Below are positions 1 through 5,030 of a stretch of 6,851 bases of DNA, in pieces; position 1 is the first letter of the stretch, and each line of letters starts with the position of its first letter. A program made the translations under genes and the position numbers. The notes below the pieces were generated by a model. The model had not been told where the DNA came from. It saw only the letters and a list, made by a program, of their open reading frames with translations, and made no database searches. Source of the DNA: Caldifarciminota bacterium (GTDB lineage: Bacteria > Hydrothermota > Hydrothermia > S141-80); the NCBI GenBank assembly GCA_027053375.1, contig JALUJC010000337.1, positions 1 through 6,851 on the forward strand. Direction: 5' to 3'.

Positions 1-13
1 TAGGGGGCGATGC

Positions 14-61
14 AAAACCCGTCAAGGGAGGGGGCGGAACCCGCCCCTCTCCCTTGACGGG
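14..61 (-). terminator. Intrinsic terminator of the Yip1-family gene
   Basis: Read on the minus strand, a GC-rich inverted repeat follows the stop codon of the Yip1-family gene by 4 bases. The arms are 18-37 and 40-61; about 20 base pairs form, with one unpaired base and a very short loop. The outer half of each arm is the 13-base CCCGTCAAGGGAG and its complement. Directly after the hairpin in the minus direction comes TTTT (positions 17-14), giving the classical stem plus U-tract. On the plus strand no T-run follows, so the element is oriented for the minus-strand gene. Confidence 0.85.
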
Positions 62-65
62 TGTC

Positions 66-590
66 TCATGATCCAGAAAATCCTCCGCTGATCGCGGCAA
101 ACCCCAGCATACCTATCAGGAGAAGGAGGAAAAGCATCACCAGAATAAGCGGGATCAATACAACAAGCGCGGCTTTACCTGTGCTGAACCCATGAATCTC
201 CCGGGTGATCACAATGGTCACCACGGTCATCCAGATCCCTGTAATGATGCCAAGAAACCCGCCGATCACCGGGATCACGGTAATCCATTGAAGGGCATAC
301 GCCAGGCCGATGGGTCTGTAGTAGGACAGAAAGTCTCCCGTTCCACCAAACAGCTTGGCCAGGAGGAACAGAATTCCCACGCCAATAAAGCTGCCCACCA
401 CCGTCATGATGGGATTGGTGATGATCCCCGGGAAAATGTGGAGGGTTCCGATGGCGGATGCCACACCCGCGATTGCCACCACCACCACCGCAGAAGCGGT
501 CAGTTCTTCATCCCCTGCTGCATCCCGGATGGCCTGTGCATCCAGTTTGAGGATGGCGGGGATCAGATGCTGCAGCCGTTCCCAGTTCAT
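66..590 (-). CDS. Yip1-family integral membrane protein
   Basis: This 174-residue protein is dominated by hydrophobic segments, at roughly residues 31-52, 59-80, 93-105, 106-129 and 139-166, consistent with about five inner-membrane helices. A short charged amphipathic N-terminus (MNWERLQHLI) precedes them. The pattern, including a 'YRPIGLAYAL' stretch before a 'IPVIGGFLGIITGIW' hairpin, is that of bacterial Yip1-domain (PF04893-like) proteins, whose function in bacteria is not established. The ATG at 590 is supported by AGGAGG five bases upstream. The gene is alone on the minus strand, with its own promoter (633-661) and terminator (14-61), so it is probably monocistronic. The family call comes from recognition of the pattern; the membrane topology is seen in the sequence; no function is claimed. 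Confidence 0.8.
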   Translation of the reverse strand: MNWERLQHLIPAILKLDAQAIRDAAGDEELTASAVVVVAIAGVASAIGTLHIFPGIITNPIMTVVGSFIGVGILFLLAKLFGGTGDFLSYYRPIGLAYALQWITVIPVIGGFLGIITGIWMTVVTIVITREIHGFSTGKAALVVLIPLILVMLFLLLLIGMLGFAAISGGFSGS

Positions 591-632
591 CCCTTCCTCC
601 TGGTTCCAAAGGGGTTGGTATCTGCGAAAAAG

Positions 633-661
633 AATATAGAGTCTGAACCGGGTTTTGTCAA
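633..661 (-). promoter_or_regulatory. Sigma70-type promoter of the Yip1-family gene
   Basis: On the minus strand TTGACA (661-656) is followed, after exactly 17 bases, by TATATT (638-633): a perfect -35 box and a five-of-six -10 box. Transcription would begin near 625, leaving a leader of about 35 bases before the ATG at 590. The -35 box is only 9 bp from the oppositely directed -35 box of the speH promoter. Confidence 0.8.
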
Positions 662-670
662 TGCGATGGG

Positions 671-699
671 TTGACAGGTTGCCCCAACGGGTGGAAAAT
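671..699 (+). promoter_or_regulatory. Probable promoter of speH-rpe
   Basis: A perfect TTGACA (671-676) is followed after 17 bases by GAAAAT (694-699), which matches the -10 consensus at four of six positions, including the important second A and final T. It lies about 94 bases before the speH ATG, so the leader would be roughly 65 bases. The leader holds a small inverted repeat (AAACG / CGTTT around 733-745) but no riboswitch that I recognise. The -35 box is strong and the -10 box is less certain. Confidence 0.55.
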
Positions 700-769
700 T
701 CGCTATCACGATCCTCGTTTTAAATGGGTGAGAAACGGGACGTTTGGTTCCGAGAAGGAGGAAGGGTCG

Positions 770-1282
770 ATGGCTGATCAGGTTAAAAACAATGGGGCTC
801 TGCCCTTTTCTACGGAAGGCGAGCATTATATTGTAGAAGCCTCGGGCTGTGATCCAGAGATCATTGGAAGCGTGGCAAGGGTCCAGGATATCCTGGTCCA
901 GGCGGCGGAGGAGGCCAATGCCCAGGTGTGGGCGGTTTCCTTCCACCGGTTTCCACCCAATGGGGTGTCGGGGGTGGTGGTGATTTCAGAATCCCATCTC
1001 TCGGTTCACACCTGGCCCGAAGTGGGATACGCCGCGCTGGACATCTATACCTGCGGGGAACACACAGAACCCGAAAAGGCCGTGATGTATGCCCTGCGGG
1101 CCTTTAAGGCCACCAGTGCGCACATCACCGAGCTTACACGGGGGCTGGATGATGAAGATCGTGTGTTCTATCACAGCCTGGTGACCTGGGAGGAAGAACT
1201 GAAAGGGAAACTTCCCCTGAGGGAAATCAACGTGGAAGAAATTCACCCGGAGCCCCGGACAACAAAACCTTCCTCCTCCTGA
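770..1282 (+). CDS. speH: S-adenosylmethionine decarboxylase proenzyme (pyruvoyl type)
   Basis: The enzyme decarboxylates S-adenosylmethionine to supply aminopropyl groups for spermidine. The hallmark self-cleavage region is clear: ISESHLSVHTWPE followed by GYAALDIYTCGEH. By analogy with the Thermotoga enzyme, the proenzyme should cleave between Glu74 and Ser75, Ser75 becoming the pyruvoyl group, with His80 and Cys95 as the processing and catalytic residues. The ATG at 770 has AAGGAGGA seven bases upstream; an upstream in-frame TTG at 671 lies in the promoter and is rejected. The product is 170 residues, longer than the usual 115-135, with extra residues mainly after the core, including a tail (EEIHPEPRTTKPSSS) that looks disordered. 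It is followed after 12 bases by rpe. A few archaeal relatives are arginine decarboxylases, so substrate is inferred. No spermidine synthase gene is seen nearby. Confidence 0.95.
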   Translation: MADQVKNNGALPFSTEGEHYIVEASGCDPEIIGSVARVQDILVQAAEEANAQVWAVSFHRFPPNGVSGVVVISESHLSVHTWPEVGYAALDIYTCGEHTEPEKAVMYALRAFKATSAHITELTRGLDDEDRVFYHSLVTWEEELKGKLPLREINVEEIHPEPRTTKPSSS

Positions 1283-1294
1283 TTCGCTGGTCCC

Positions 1295-1945
1295 ATGGTT
1301 TCTCCCTCCCTGATCGCGGCAGAATTTACCTGTCTTGAGCGTGTTGTGCAACAGGTTTCCGGCGCGGATTGGCTCCATCTGGATGTAATGGATGCCCACT
1401 TTGTCCCAAATCTGACCTTTGGCCCCCTGGGCGTCCGGGCGGTTCGTAAACTCACACGTCAACCCCTGGATGTTCATCTGATGATGACCCATCCCCATCA
1501 CTACCTCAGGGCGTTTCAGGAAGCAGGGGCAGACTGGCTGACGGTGCATGTGGAATCACAGGCCCCTTTTCCCCGGGTCCTGGAGGAGATCCGTACGCTG
1601 GGTATGCGGTCAGGTATTGCCCTCAATCCCGAGACACCCGTGGAACGGGTGCTTCCCCTGCTGCCCTATGTGGACCTTGTGCTGGTGATGAGCGTTCATC
1701 CAGGATTTAGCGGCCAATCTTTCATCCCGGAGGTTCTCCAGAAGGTCCGGGAATTCCGTGCCTACCGGGAATCCCACCACACACAATTTCTGATTTCCAT
1801 TGACGGAGGGATCAACCAGGACACTGCTTCTCTTGCAGTGAGGGCCGGAGTGGATGTGCTGGTGGCGGGAAGCTATGTTTTTCAGGATGCGCAACCCGCT
1901 GAACGGGTTCGTGCTTTACAACAGCTGTTCTCCCTGAACCCTTGA
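1295..1945 (+). CDS. rpe: Ribulose-phosphate 3-epimerase
   Basis: Cytoplasmic TIM-barrel enzyme that interconverts D-ribulose 5-phosphate and D-xylulose 5-phosphate in the pentose phosphate pathway. The 216 residues are a normal full length. The family metal and acid/base residues are all visible: His28 and Asp30 in LHLDVMDAHFVPN, His61 in LDVHLMM, and Asp170 in SIDGGIN. The loop MSVHPGFSGQSF (132-143) and the phosphate-binding end VLVAGSYVF are also conserved. The N-terminus MVSPSLIAAEF aligns with the family's usual 'PSiLsADf', which supports ATG 1295. No strong ribosome binding site precedes it; with only 12 bases after the speH stop, translation is probably coupled to speH. The stop codon (1943-1945) is embedded in the -35 box of the next promoter. 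Confidence 0.97.
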   Translation: MVSPSLIAAEFTCLERVVQQVSGADWLHLDVMDAHFVPNLTFGPLGVRAVRKLTRQPLDVHLMMTHPHHYLRAFQEAGADWLTVHVESQAPFPRVLEEIRTLGMRSGIALNPETPVERVLPLLPYVDLVLVMSVHPGFSGQSFIPEVLQKVREFRAYRESHHTQFLISIDGGINQDTASLAVRAGVDVLVAGSYVFQDAQPAERVRALQQLFSLNP

Positions 1946-1970
1946 ATCTTCTGTGTGCGGTGTGTATAAT
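1942..1970 (+). promoter_or_regulatory. Promoter of the tRNA-Ser(UGA)-pilT unit
   Basis: TTGAAT (1942-1947), a 17-base spacer and a perfect TATAAT (1965-1970). The -35 box contains the rpe stop codon TGA. Transcription would start around 1976-1978, only a few bases before the tRNA at 1981, leaving almost no 5' leader on the tRNA precursor. Confidence 0.85.
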
Positions 1971-1980
1971 TCGCCCGCTC

Positions 1981-2063
1981 GGAGGGTTGGCCGAACGGCT
2001 AAGGCGGCGGATTTGAAATCCGCTGGGCGAAAGCCCGTGGGGGTTCGAATCCCTCACCCTCCG
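1981..2063 (+). tRNA. tRNA-Ser(UGA)
   Basis: Acceptor stem GGAGGGT (1981-1987) pairs with ACCCTCC (2056-2062), and the discriminator is G2063. The anticodon stem GCGGA / TCCGC (2007-2011 / 2019-2023) encloses the loop TTTGAAA, so the anticodon is TGA (2014-2016), reading UCN serine codons. A long variable arm (GGGCGAAAGCCC) and a standard TTCGAAT T-loop confirm a class II serine tRNA. No CCA is encoded; the sequence continues CTTTT. It is the first gene of its transcript and lies 19 bases ahead of pilT. Confidence 0.97.
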
Positions 2064-2082
2064 CTTTTATGTGAAGGACGGA

Positions 2083-3201
2083 ATGCCCGCATATTTTGGT
2101 AAAGAGGAGATCCATCGCCTGCTCCGCGAGATGGTGCAGCGGGGGGCGTCTGATCTGATATTGAAAGTGGGCAACGTGCCCATCATGAAAATAGACGGGA
2201 GCATTCAGCATCTCAACCTCCTGGGCAGGGCGGTGGATCCCGGGGATATCATTGAGTGGACCAAAGAACTTCTTCCCAGAGATCGCCGTGAGCTGCTGAT
2301 CAAAAACCGGGAAATTGACTTTTCCTATCATTATGCCGGTGTGGGCCGTTTTCGTGTGAATGCTTTTTTCCAGAAGGGATATGTGGCTTTCGTGTTCCGG
2401 TACATTCCTCAGGAGATTCAGAATTTTGAGAAACTCATGCTCCCGCCCGTGCTGGAAAAGATCGCCAGCATTCCACGCGGGTTGATTCTGGTCACCGGAA
2501 CCGCCGGTTCAGGAAAGTCCACCACCCTCGCGTCCATGATTGACCACATCAACCGTTCCCGAAAGGCGCATATTATCACCATTGAGGATCCGATTGAGTT
2601 TCTGCACACCGACAAGAAGAGCACGGTGACCCAGCGGGAAGTGGGGCGGGACACCCCCAGTTTCGCCCAGGGGTTGCGATCTGCGCTGCGTCAGGCGCCG
2701 GATGTGGTGCTTGTGGGGGAGATCCGGGATCGGGAGACCGTCTCTCTGGTGCTTACGGCAGCCGAAACCGGCCACCTGGTGATGTCCACGCTGCACACCA
2801 TGGATGCCGTGGAAACCATTAACCGGATCATCTCCATGTTTGAACCCTATGAGCAGGATTATGTGCGGTTTCAGCTTTCCCTCACCCTGGCGGCCATCAT
2901 TTCCATGCGGCTGGTGCCCCGGAAGGATGGGAAGGGAAGGGTCCCGGCCGTAGAGGTTCTCCTGGGGACCTCCACGGTTCGCGAATATATACGAAATCCC
3001 AACAAAACCGCCATGATCCGGGATCTTATTCGCGAGGGCACCACGGAAGGAATGCAAACCTTTGATCAGTGTTTGATGGACTTTGTCCAGAAAGGGATTG
3101 TGGATTATACAGAAGCCCTGCGCTGGGCAACCGATCCCAAATCTTTTGAGTTACGGATGGCCGGGTTTACCGATACCCGTTCATCTTACGATGATCTTTG
3201 A
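2083..3201 (+). CDS. pilT: Type IV pilus retraction ATPase (PilT/PilU family)
   Basis: Hexameric cytoplasmic ATPase that powers pilus retraction and twitching motility. Numbered from ATG 2083: an N-terminal domain with the family phrase ASDLILKVGNVPIMKIDG; Walker A GTAGSGKST (139-147); Asp box IITIEDPIEF (from about 165); Walker B DVVLVGEIRD (207-216); His box STLHTMDA (235-242); and MIRDLIRE (311-318), a variant of the AIRNLIRE motif linked to retraction. At 372 residues it is nearer PilU than the roughly 345-residue PilT, and GMQTFDQCL near the C-terminus occurs in both groups, so PilT versus PilU is unresolved. ATG 2083 has AAGGA four bases upstream; the in-frame GTG at 2071 has no ribosome site and sits eight bases from the tRNA. 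It probably shares the tRNA-Ser(UGA) promoter. No other pilus gene is in the window. Confidence 0.93.
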   Translation: MPAYFGKEEIHRLLREMVQRGASDLILKVGNVPIMKIDGSIQHLNLLGRAVDPGDIIEWTKELLPRDRRELLIKNREIDFSYHYAGVGRFRVNAFFQKGYVAFVFRYIPQEIQNFEKLMLPPVLEKIASIPRGLILVTGTAGSGKSTTLASMIDHINRSRKAHIITIEDPIEFLHTDKKSTVTQREVGRDTPSFAQGLRSALRQAPDVVLVGEIRDRETVSLVLTAAETGHLVMSTLHTMDAVETINRIISMFEPYEQDYVRFQLSLTLAAIISMRLVPRKDGKGRVPAVEVLLGTSTVREYIRNPNKTAMIRDLIREGTTEGMQTFDQCLMDFVQKGIVDYTEALRWATDPKSFELRMAGFTDTRSSYDDL

Positions 3202-3213
3202 TGCCTTCCCCGC

Positions 3214-3303
3214 GGAGGGGTGGCCGAGTGGTCGAAGGCGGCGGCTTGCTAAGCCGTAGCCCTGGGGAAACCGGGGCCGAGGGTTCGAATCCCTCCCCCT
3301 CCG
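3214..3303 (+). tRNA. tRNA-Ser(GCU)
   Basis: Acceptor GGAGGGG (3214-3220) pairs with CCCCTCC (3296-3302); discriminator G3303. The anticodon loop TTGCTAA (3246-3252) gives GCT at 3248-3250, reading AGU and AGC. The long variable arm (about CCCTGGGGAAACCGGGG) is typical of serine tRNA, and T-stem GAGGG/CCCTC is complete. No CCA is encoded; CCTTTTC follows. It lies 12 bases after the pilT stop and 22 before the tsaB start, without a convincing promoter of its own, so it is probably cut out of a pilT-tsaB transcript. Confidence 0.97.
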
Positions 3304-3325
3304 CCTTTTCTTGAAAGGATCCTGT

Positions 3326-4075
3326 ATGCGTTTTATCCTCGCCATTGAAGCCAGCGGTCCCCACACCGAAGTGGCGCTGCTGGACGAAAAGGGAACACTT
3401 CTGCATGAAATGGCACACCGTGTCCCCTTTCAACACAGCCGTGTGTTGCCCTGGATGCTGGAAGAAATTCTGGCTGCGGTGGATGGGTCATGGAAGGATA
3501 TTCGGTGGGTGGCCTGGGACCAGGGGCCGGGGTATTTCACCGCGCTCCGGGTCTCTCTGACTGTATTGAAAGCCATGGGGGTGGCACTGGATATCCGTGT
3601 GGTTCCGGTGGATGCAGAACGTGCTTTTGTGGATGGATTGTCCATCCCCCCGGGTACACCTGTGGCGCTGGGTCTGGATGCGCAGAAACAGGAACTCCAC
3701 TTTGCCCTGCTGAAAAAAGCCGATCCTCCCGTGGTGCAGATTCCCATGCAGAGACTTCCCAAGGAAGAGGTGGCCCGGTTGCTGGAAATGCACCCGGCGG
3801 AGGTCCTGGTGGGCTCAGGAATGTCCCGGTATTTCCCGGATCACCCTGCCCTTGCCCACCCCACACCGCTGCAGCCTTCCGCAAAGGGGGTGGGGATGCT
3901 GGCGGTTCGCCTGGTGGCGCGAGGAGAAATGACCCCGGTTTCCCCTCAGGATCTGGAGCCCCGGTACGGGCGACTCCCGGATGCGCTGGTCTATTCTCGC
4001 CCCGCGCCCAAAACGGTTGCAGATGAAGGGAAGAGGGGCGGCGAACCACGCGAACATACGAGAAAAAAGCGTTGA
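3326..4075 (+). CDS. tsaB: tRNA threonylcarbamoyladenosine synthesis protein TsaB
   Basis: TsaB (YeaZ) is an actin/ASKHA-fold partner of TsaD and TsaE that transfers threonylcarbamoyl to A37 of tRNAs reading ANN codons. Visible family features are the N-terminal strand ILAIEASGPHTEVALLDEKG (family 'ILaIDTS'), QHSRVLPWMLEEIL (36-49), the signature GPGYFTALRV (67-76, usually GPGSFTGLR), and the closing LEPRYGRLPDALV. ATG 3326 follows AAAGGA by six bases; an earlier in-frame TTG at 3311 precedes that site and is rejected. Length is 249 residues against about 220-235, due to a charged tail of some 24 residues ending EHTRKKR. TsaB is not itself the catalytic subunit, so substitutions such as Asp to Glu at position 8 need not inactivate it. 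It directly follows tRNA-Ser(GCU), a tRNA of the class this pathway modifies. Confidence 0.9.
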   Translation: MRFILAIEASGPHTEVALLDEKGTLLHEMAHRVPFQHSRVLPWMLEEILAAVDGSWKDIRWVAWDQGPGYFTALRVSLTVLKAMGVALDIRVVPVDAERAFVDGLSIPPGTPVALGLDAQKQELHFALLKKADPPVVQIPMQRLPKEEVARLLEMHPAEVLVGSGMSRYFPDHPALAHPTPLQPSAKGVGMLAVRLVARGEMTPVSPQDLEPRYGRLPDALVYSRPAPKTVADEGKRGGEPREHTRKKR

Positions 4076-4100
4076 CAGCACCGTTTGCGGACCATAGAAT
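4072..4100 (+). promoter_or_regulatory. Strong promoter of the tRNA-Ser(GGA)-tRNA-Ala-kdsB unit
   Basis: Perfect TTGACA (4072-4077), 17-base spacer, TAGAAT (4095-4100; five of six). The -35 box contains the tsaB stop TGA (4073-4075), the same arrangement as at the rpe stop. Transcription would begin around 4106-4108, a few bases before the tRNA at 4112. Confidence 0.88.
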
Positions 4101-4111
4101 AGGACACCCGC

Positions 4112-4200
4112 GGAGAGGTGCCCGAGAGGCCGAAGGGGTGCGACTGGAAATCGCACAGCTCCCGAAAGGGGGCTCGAGGGTTCGAATCCCTCCCTCTCCG
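4112..4200 (+). tRNA. tRNA-Ser(GGA)
   Basis: Acceptor GGAGAGG (4112-4118) pairs with CCTCTCC (4193-4199); discriminator G4200. Anticodon stem TGCGA/TCGCA encloses CTGGAAA, giving anticodon GGA at 4146-4148, which reads UCC and UCU. It has the class II long variable arm (CTCCCGAAAGGGGG region) and a TTCGAAT T-loop. CCA is not encoded. It is the first gene after the promoter and is separated from tRNA-Ala by 11 bases. Confidence 0.97.
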
Positions 4201-4211
4201 CTCTCAAAGGT

Positions 4212-4287
4212 GGGGCCGTAGCTCAGTTGGGAGAGCGCCAGAATCGCACTCTGGAGGTCAGGGGTTCGAATCCCCTCGGCTCCACCA
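4212..4287 (+). tRNA. tRNA-Ala(CGC), CCA encoded
   Basis: A 76-base class I tRNA. Acceptor GGGGCCG (4212-4218) pairs with CGGCTCC (4277-4283) and includes the G3:U70 pair (4214:4281) that is the alanine identity element. Anticodon stem CCAGA/TCTGG encloses ATCGCAC, so the anticodon is CGC (4245-4247), reading GCG. T-stem AGGGG/CCCCT (4260-4264/4272-4276) is intact. A73 is at 4284 and the CCA end is encoded at 4285-4287, unlike the three serine tRNAs here. The last A is also the first base of the kdsB start codon. Confidence 0.97.
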
Positions 4288-5030
4288 TGGCCATTGTTCC
4301 CGGCCGTCTCGCGTCTTCTCGTTTCCCTCGTAAACTGCTGCAACCCCTCAGGGGTATGCCTCTTCTGACCTATGTGCTCCGAAATCTGAAGGCGTCCCGG
4401 TATCTCCGTGATGTGCGGGCTGCGGTGGACTCCCCGGAACTGGAAGAGGCCGCGGCGCAGGCGAAGGTGCAGGCCTGGCGAACCCCGCCGGAGCTGCCTT
4501 CGGGGACGGATCGCCTGGCCTACGTGGTGCAGCACCATGGCCAGGACATACCGGCGTTTGTGCTCAACGTTCAGGGGGATGAGCCCCTGTTCCACGCTGA
4601 GCTTGTGGACCGATTTCTGGAGCAGGCGGCCGCGTTCCCCGGGCCGTGGGACATCCTCACCCTGGTGACCGATGTGGCGAACGAGGAGGAACTGCGTTCT
4701 CCCCACACGGTCAAAGTGGTGCGGGATCACCGGGGGTACGCCCTCTATTTTTCCCGGTCGGTGATCCCGTATGCCCGACATCAGGTCTCGCGCGACGTGT
4801 ATGTTCGGCATGTGGGGGTCTATCTGTACACCCGGGAAGCCCTGGAGCGCTGGCCCAAACTGCCCCGTGGGGTGCTGGAACAGGCAGAAGGGCTGGAACA
4901 GCTGCGTGCGCTGGAATCCTCCTGGCGCATGGCCACGGTGTATCTTCCAGGACTGCGGCTTCAGGCCGTGGATGTACCCGAAGATCTGGAGAAAGTTCGA
5001 CAATGGCTTTCTGGATCCTCCTCTTCCTGA
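4287..5030 (+). CDS. kdsB: 3-deoxy-manno-octulosonate cytidylyltransferase (CMP-Kdo synthetase)
   Basis: Cytoplasmic enzyme that couples Kdo with CTP to give CMP-Kdo and pyrophosphate, activating Kdo for the LPS inner core. The 247 residues match the usual length of about 245-255. Motifs in order: nucleotide-binding loop VPGRLASSRFPRKLL (4-18, family 'IPARxxSxRfPxKxL'), GTDR (73-76), VQGDEP (95-100, metal-binding Asp98), VKVVRDHRGYALYFSRSVIPY, RHVGVYLYTREAL, LEQLRALE, and a final PEDLEKVRQWL. The loop must begin almost at the start, so no downstream start is possible. ATG 4287 overlaps the tRNA-Ala CCA by one base. The only upstream in-frame alternative I see is a TTG at 4227 inside the tRNA D-loop, which would add 20 residues not typical of the family. 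No ribosome site is at normal spacing. Oddity: Gly6 replaces the usual Ala of PAR. Confidence 0.93.
   Translation: MAIVPGRLASSRFPRKLLQPLRGMPLLTYVLRNLKASRYLRDVRAAVDSPELEEAAAQAKVQAWRTPPELPSGTDRLAYVVQHHGQDIPAFVLNVQGDEPLFHAELVDRFLEQAAAFPGPWDILTLVTDVANEEELRSPHTVKVVRDHRGYALYFSRSVIPYARHQVSRDVYVRHVGVYLYTREALERWPKLPRGVLEQAEGLEQLRALESSWRMATVYLPGLRLQAVDVPEDLEKVRQWLSGSSSS

Noticed and set aside
192..674. 160-codon plus-strand frame, rich in His
   Set aside because: It lies opposite the Yip1-family gene, which has hydrophobic segments, a ribosome site, a promoter and a terminator. The plus frame has low-complexity His/Gly/Asp composition and no supporting signals.
986..1549. 187-codon minus-strand frame across speH and rpe
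   Set aside because: It is antisense to two strongly conserved enzymes and has no promoter, ribosome site or recognisable motif.
1999..2331. Minus-strand frames containing EGEGFEPPRAF and similar phrases (also near 3167-3436 and 3815-4207)
   Set aside because: These are antisense readings of serine tRNA genes and the flanking coding regions, a well-known false annotation type.
3164..3192. Possible separate promoter for tRNA-Ser(GCU) (TTTACC ... TACGAT)
   Set aside because: The -35 match is poor and the spacing is about 15 bases. It is much weaker than the other promoters here, so read-through from pilT is preferred.
1981..4200. The three serine tRNAs as a repeat array or att-site remnants
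   Set aside because: Their similarity is what serine isoacceptors normally share. There is no integrase gene, duplicated partial tRNA end or foreign island between them.
4646..5002. N-terminal extension of the CAP protein overlapping kdsB
   Set aside because: This is out of frame with kdsB and translates to Gly/Arg/Ala-rich sequence typical of a shadow frame. The ATG at 5003 begins a hydrophobic export segment.
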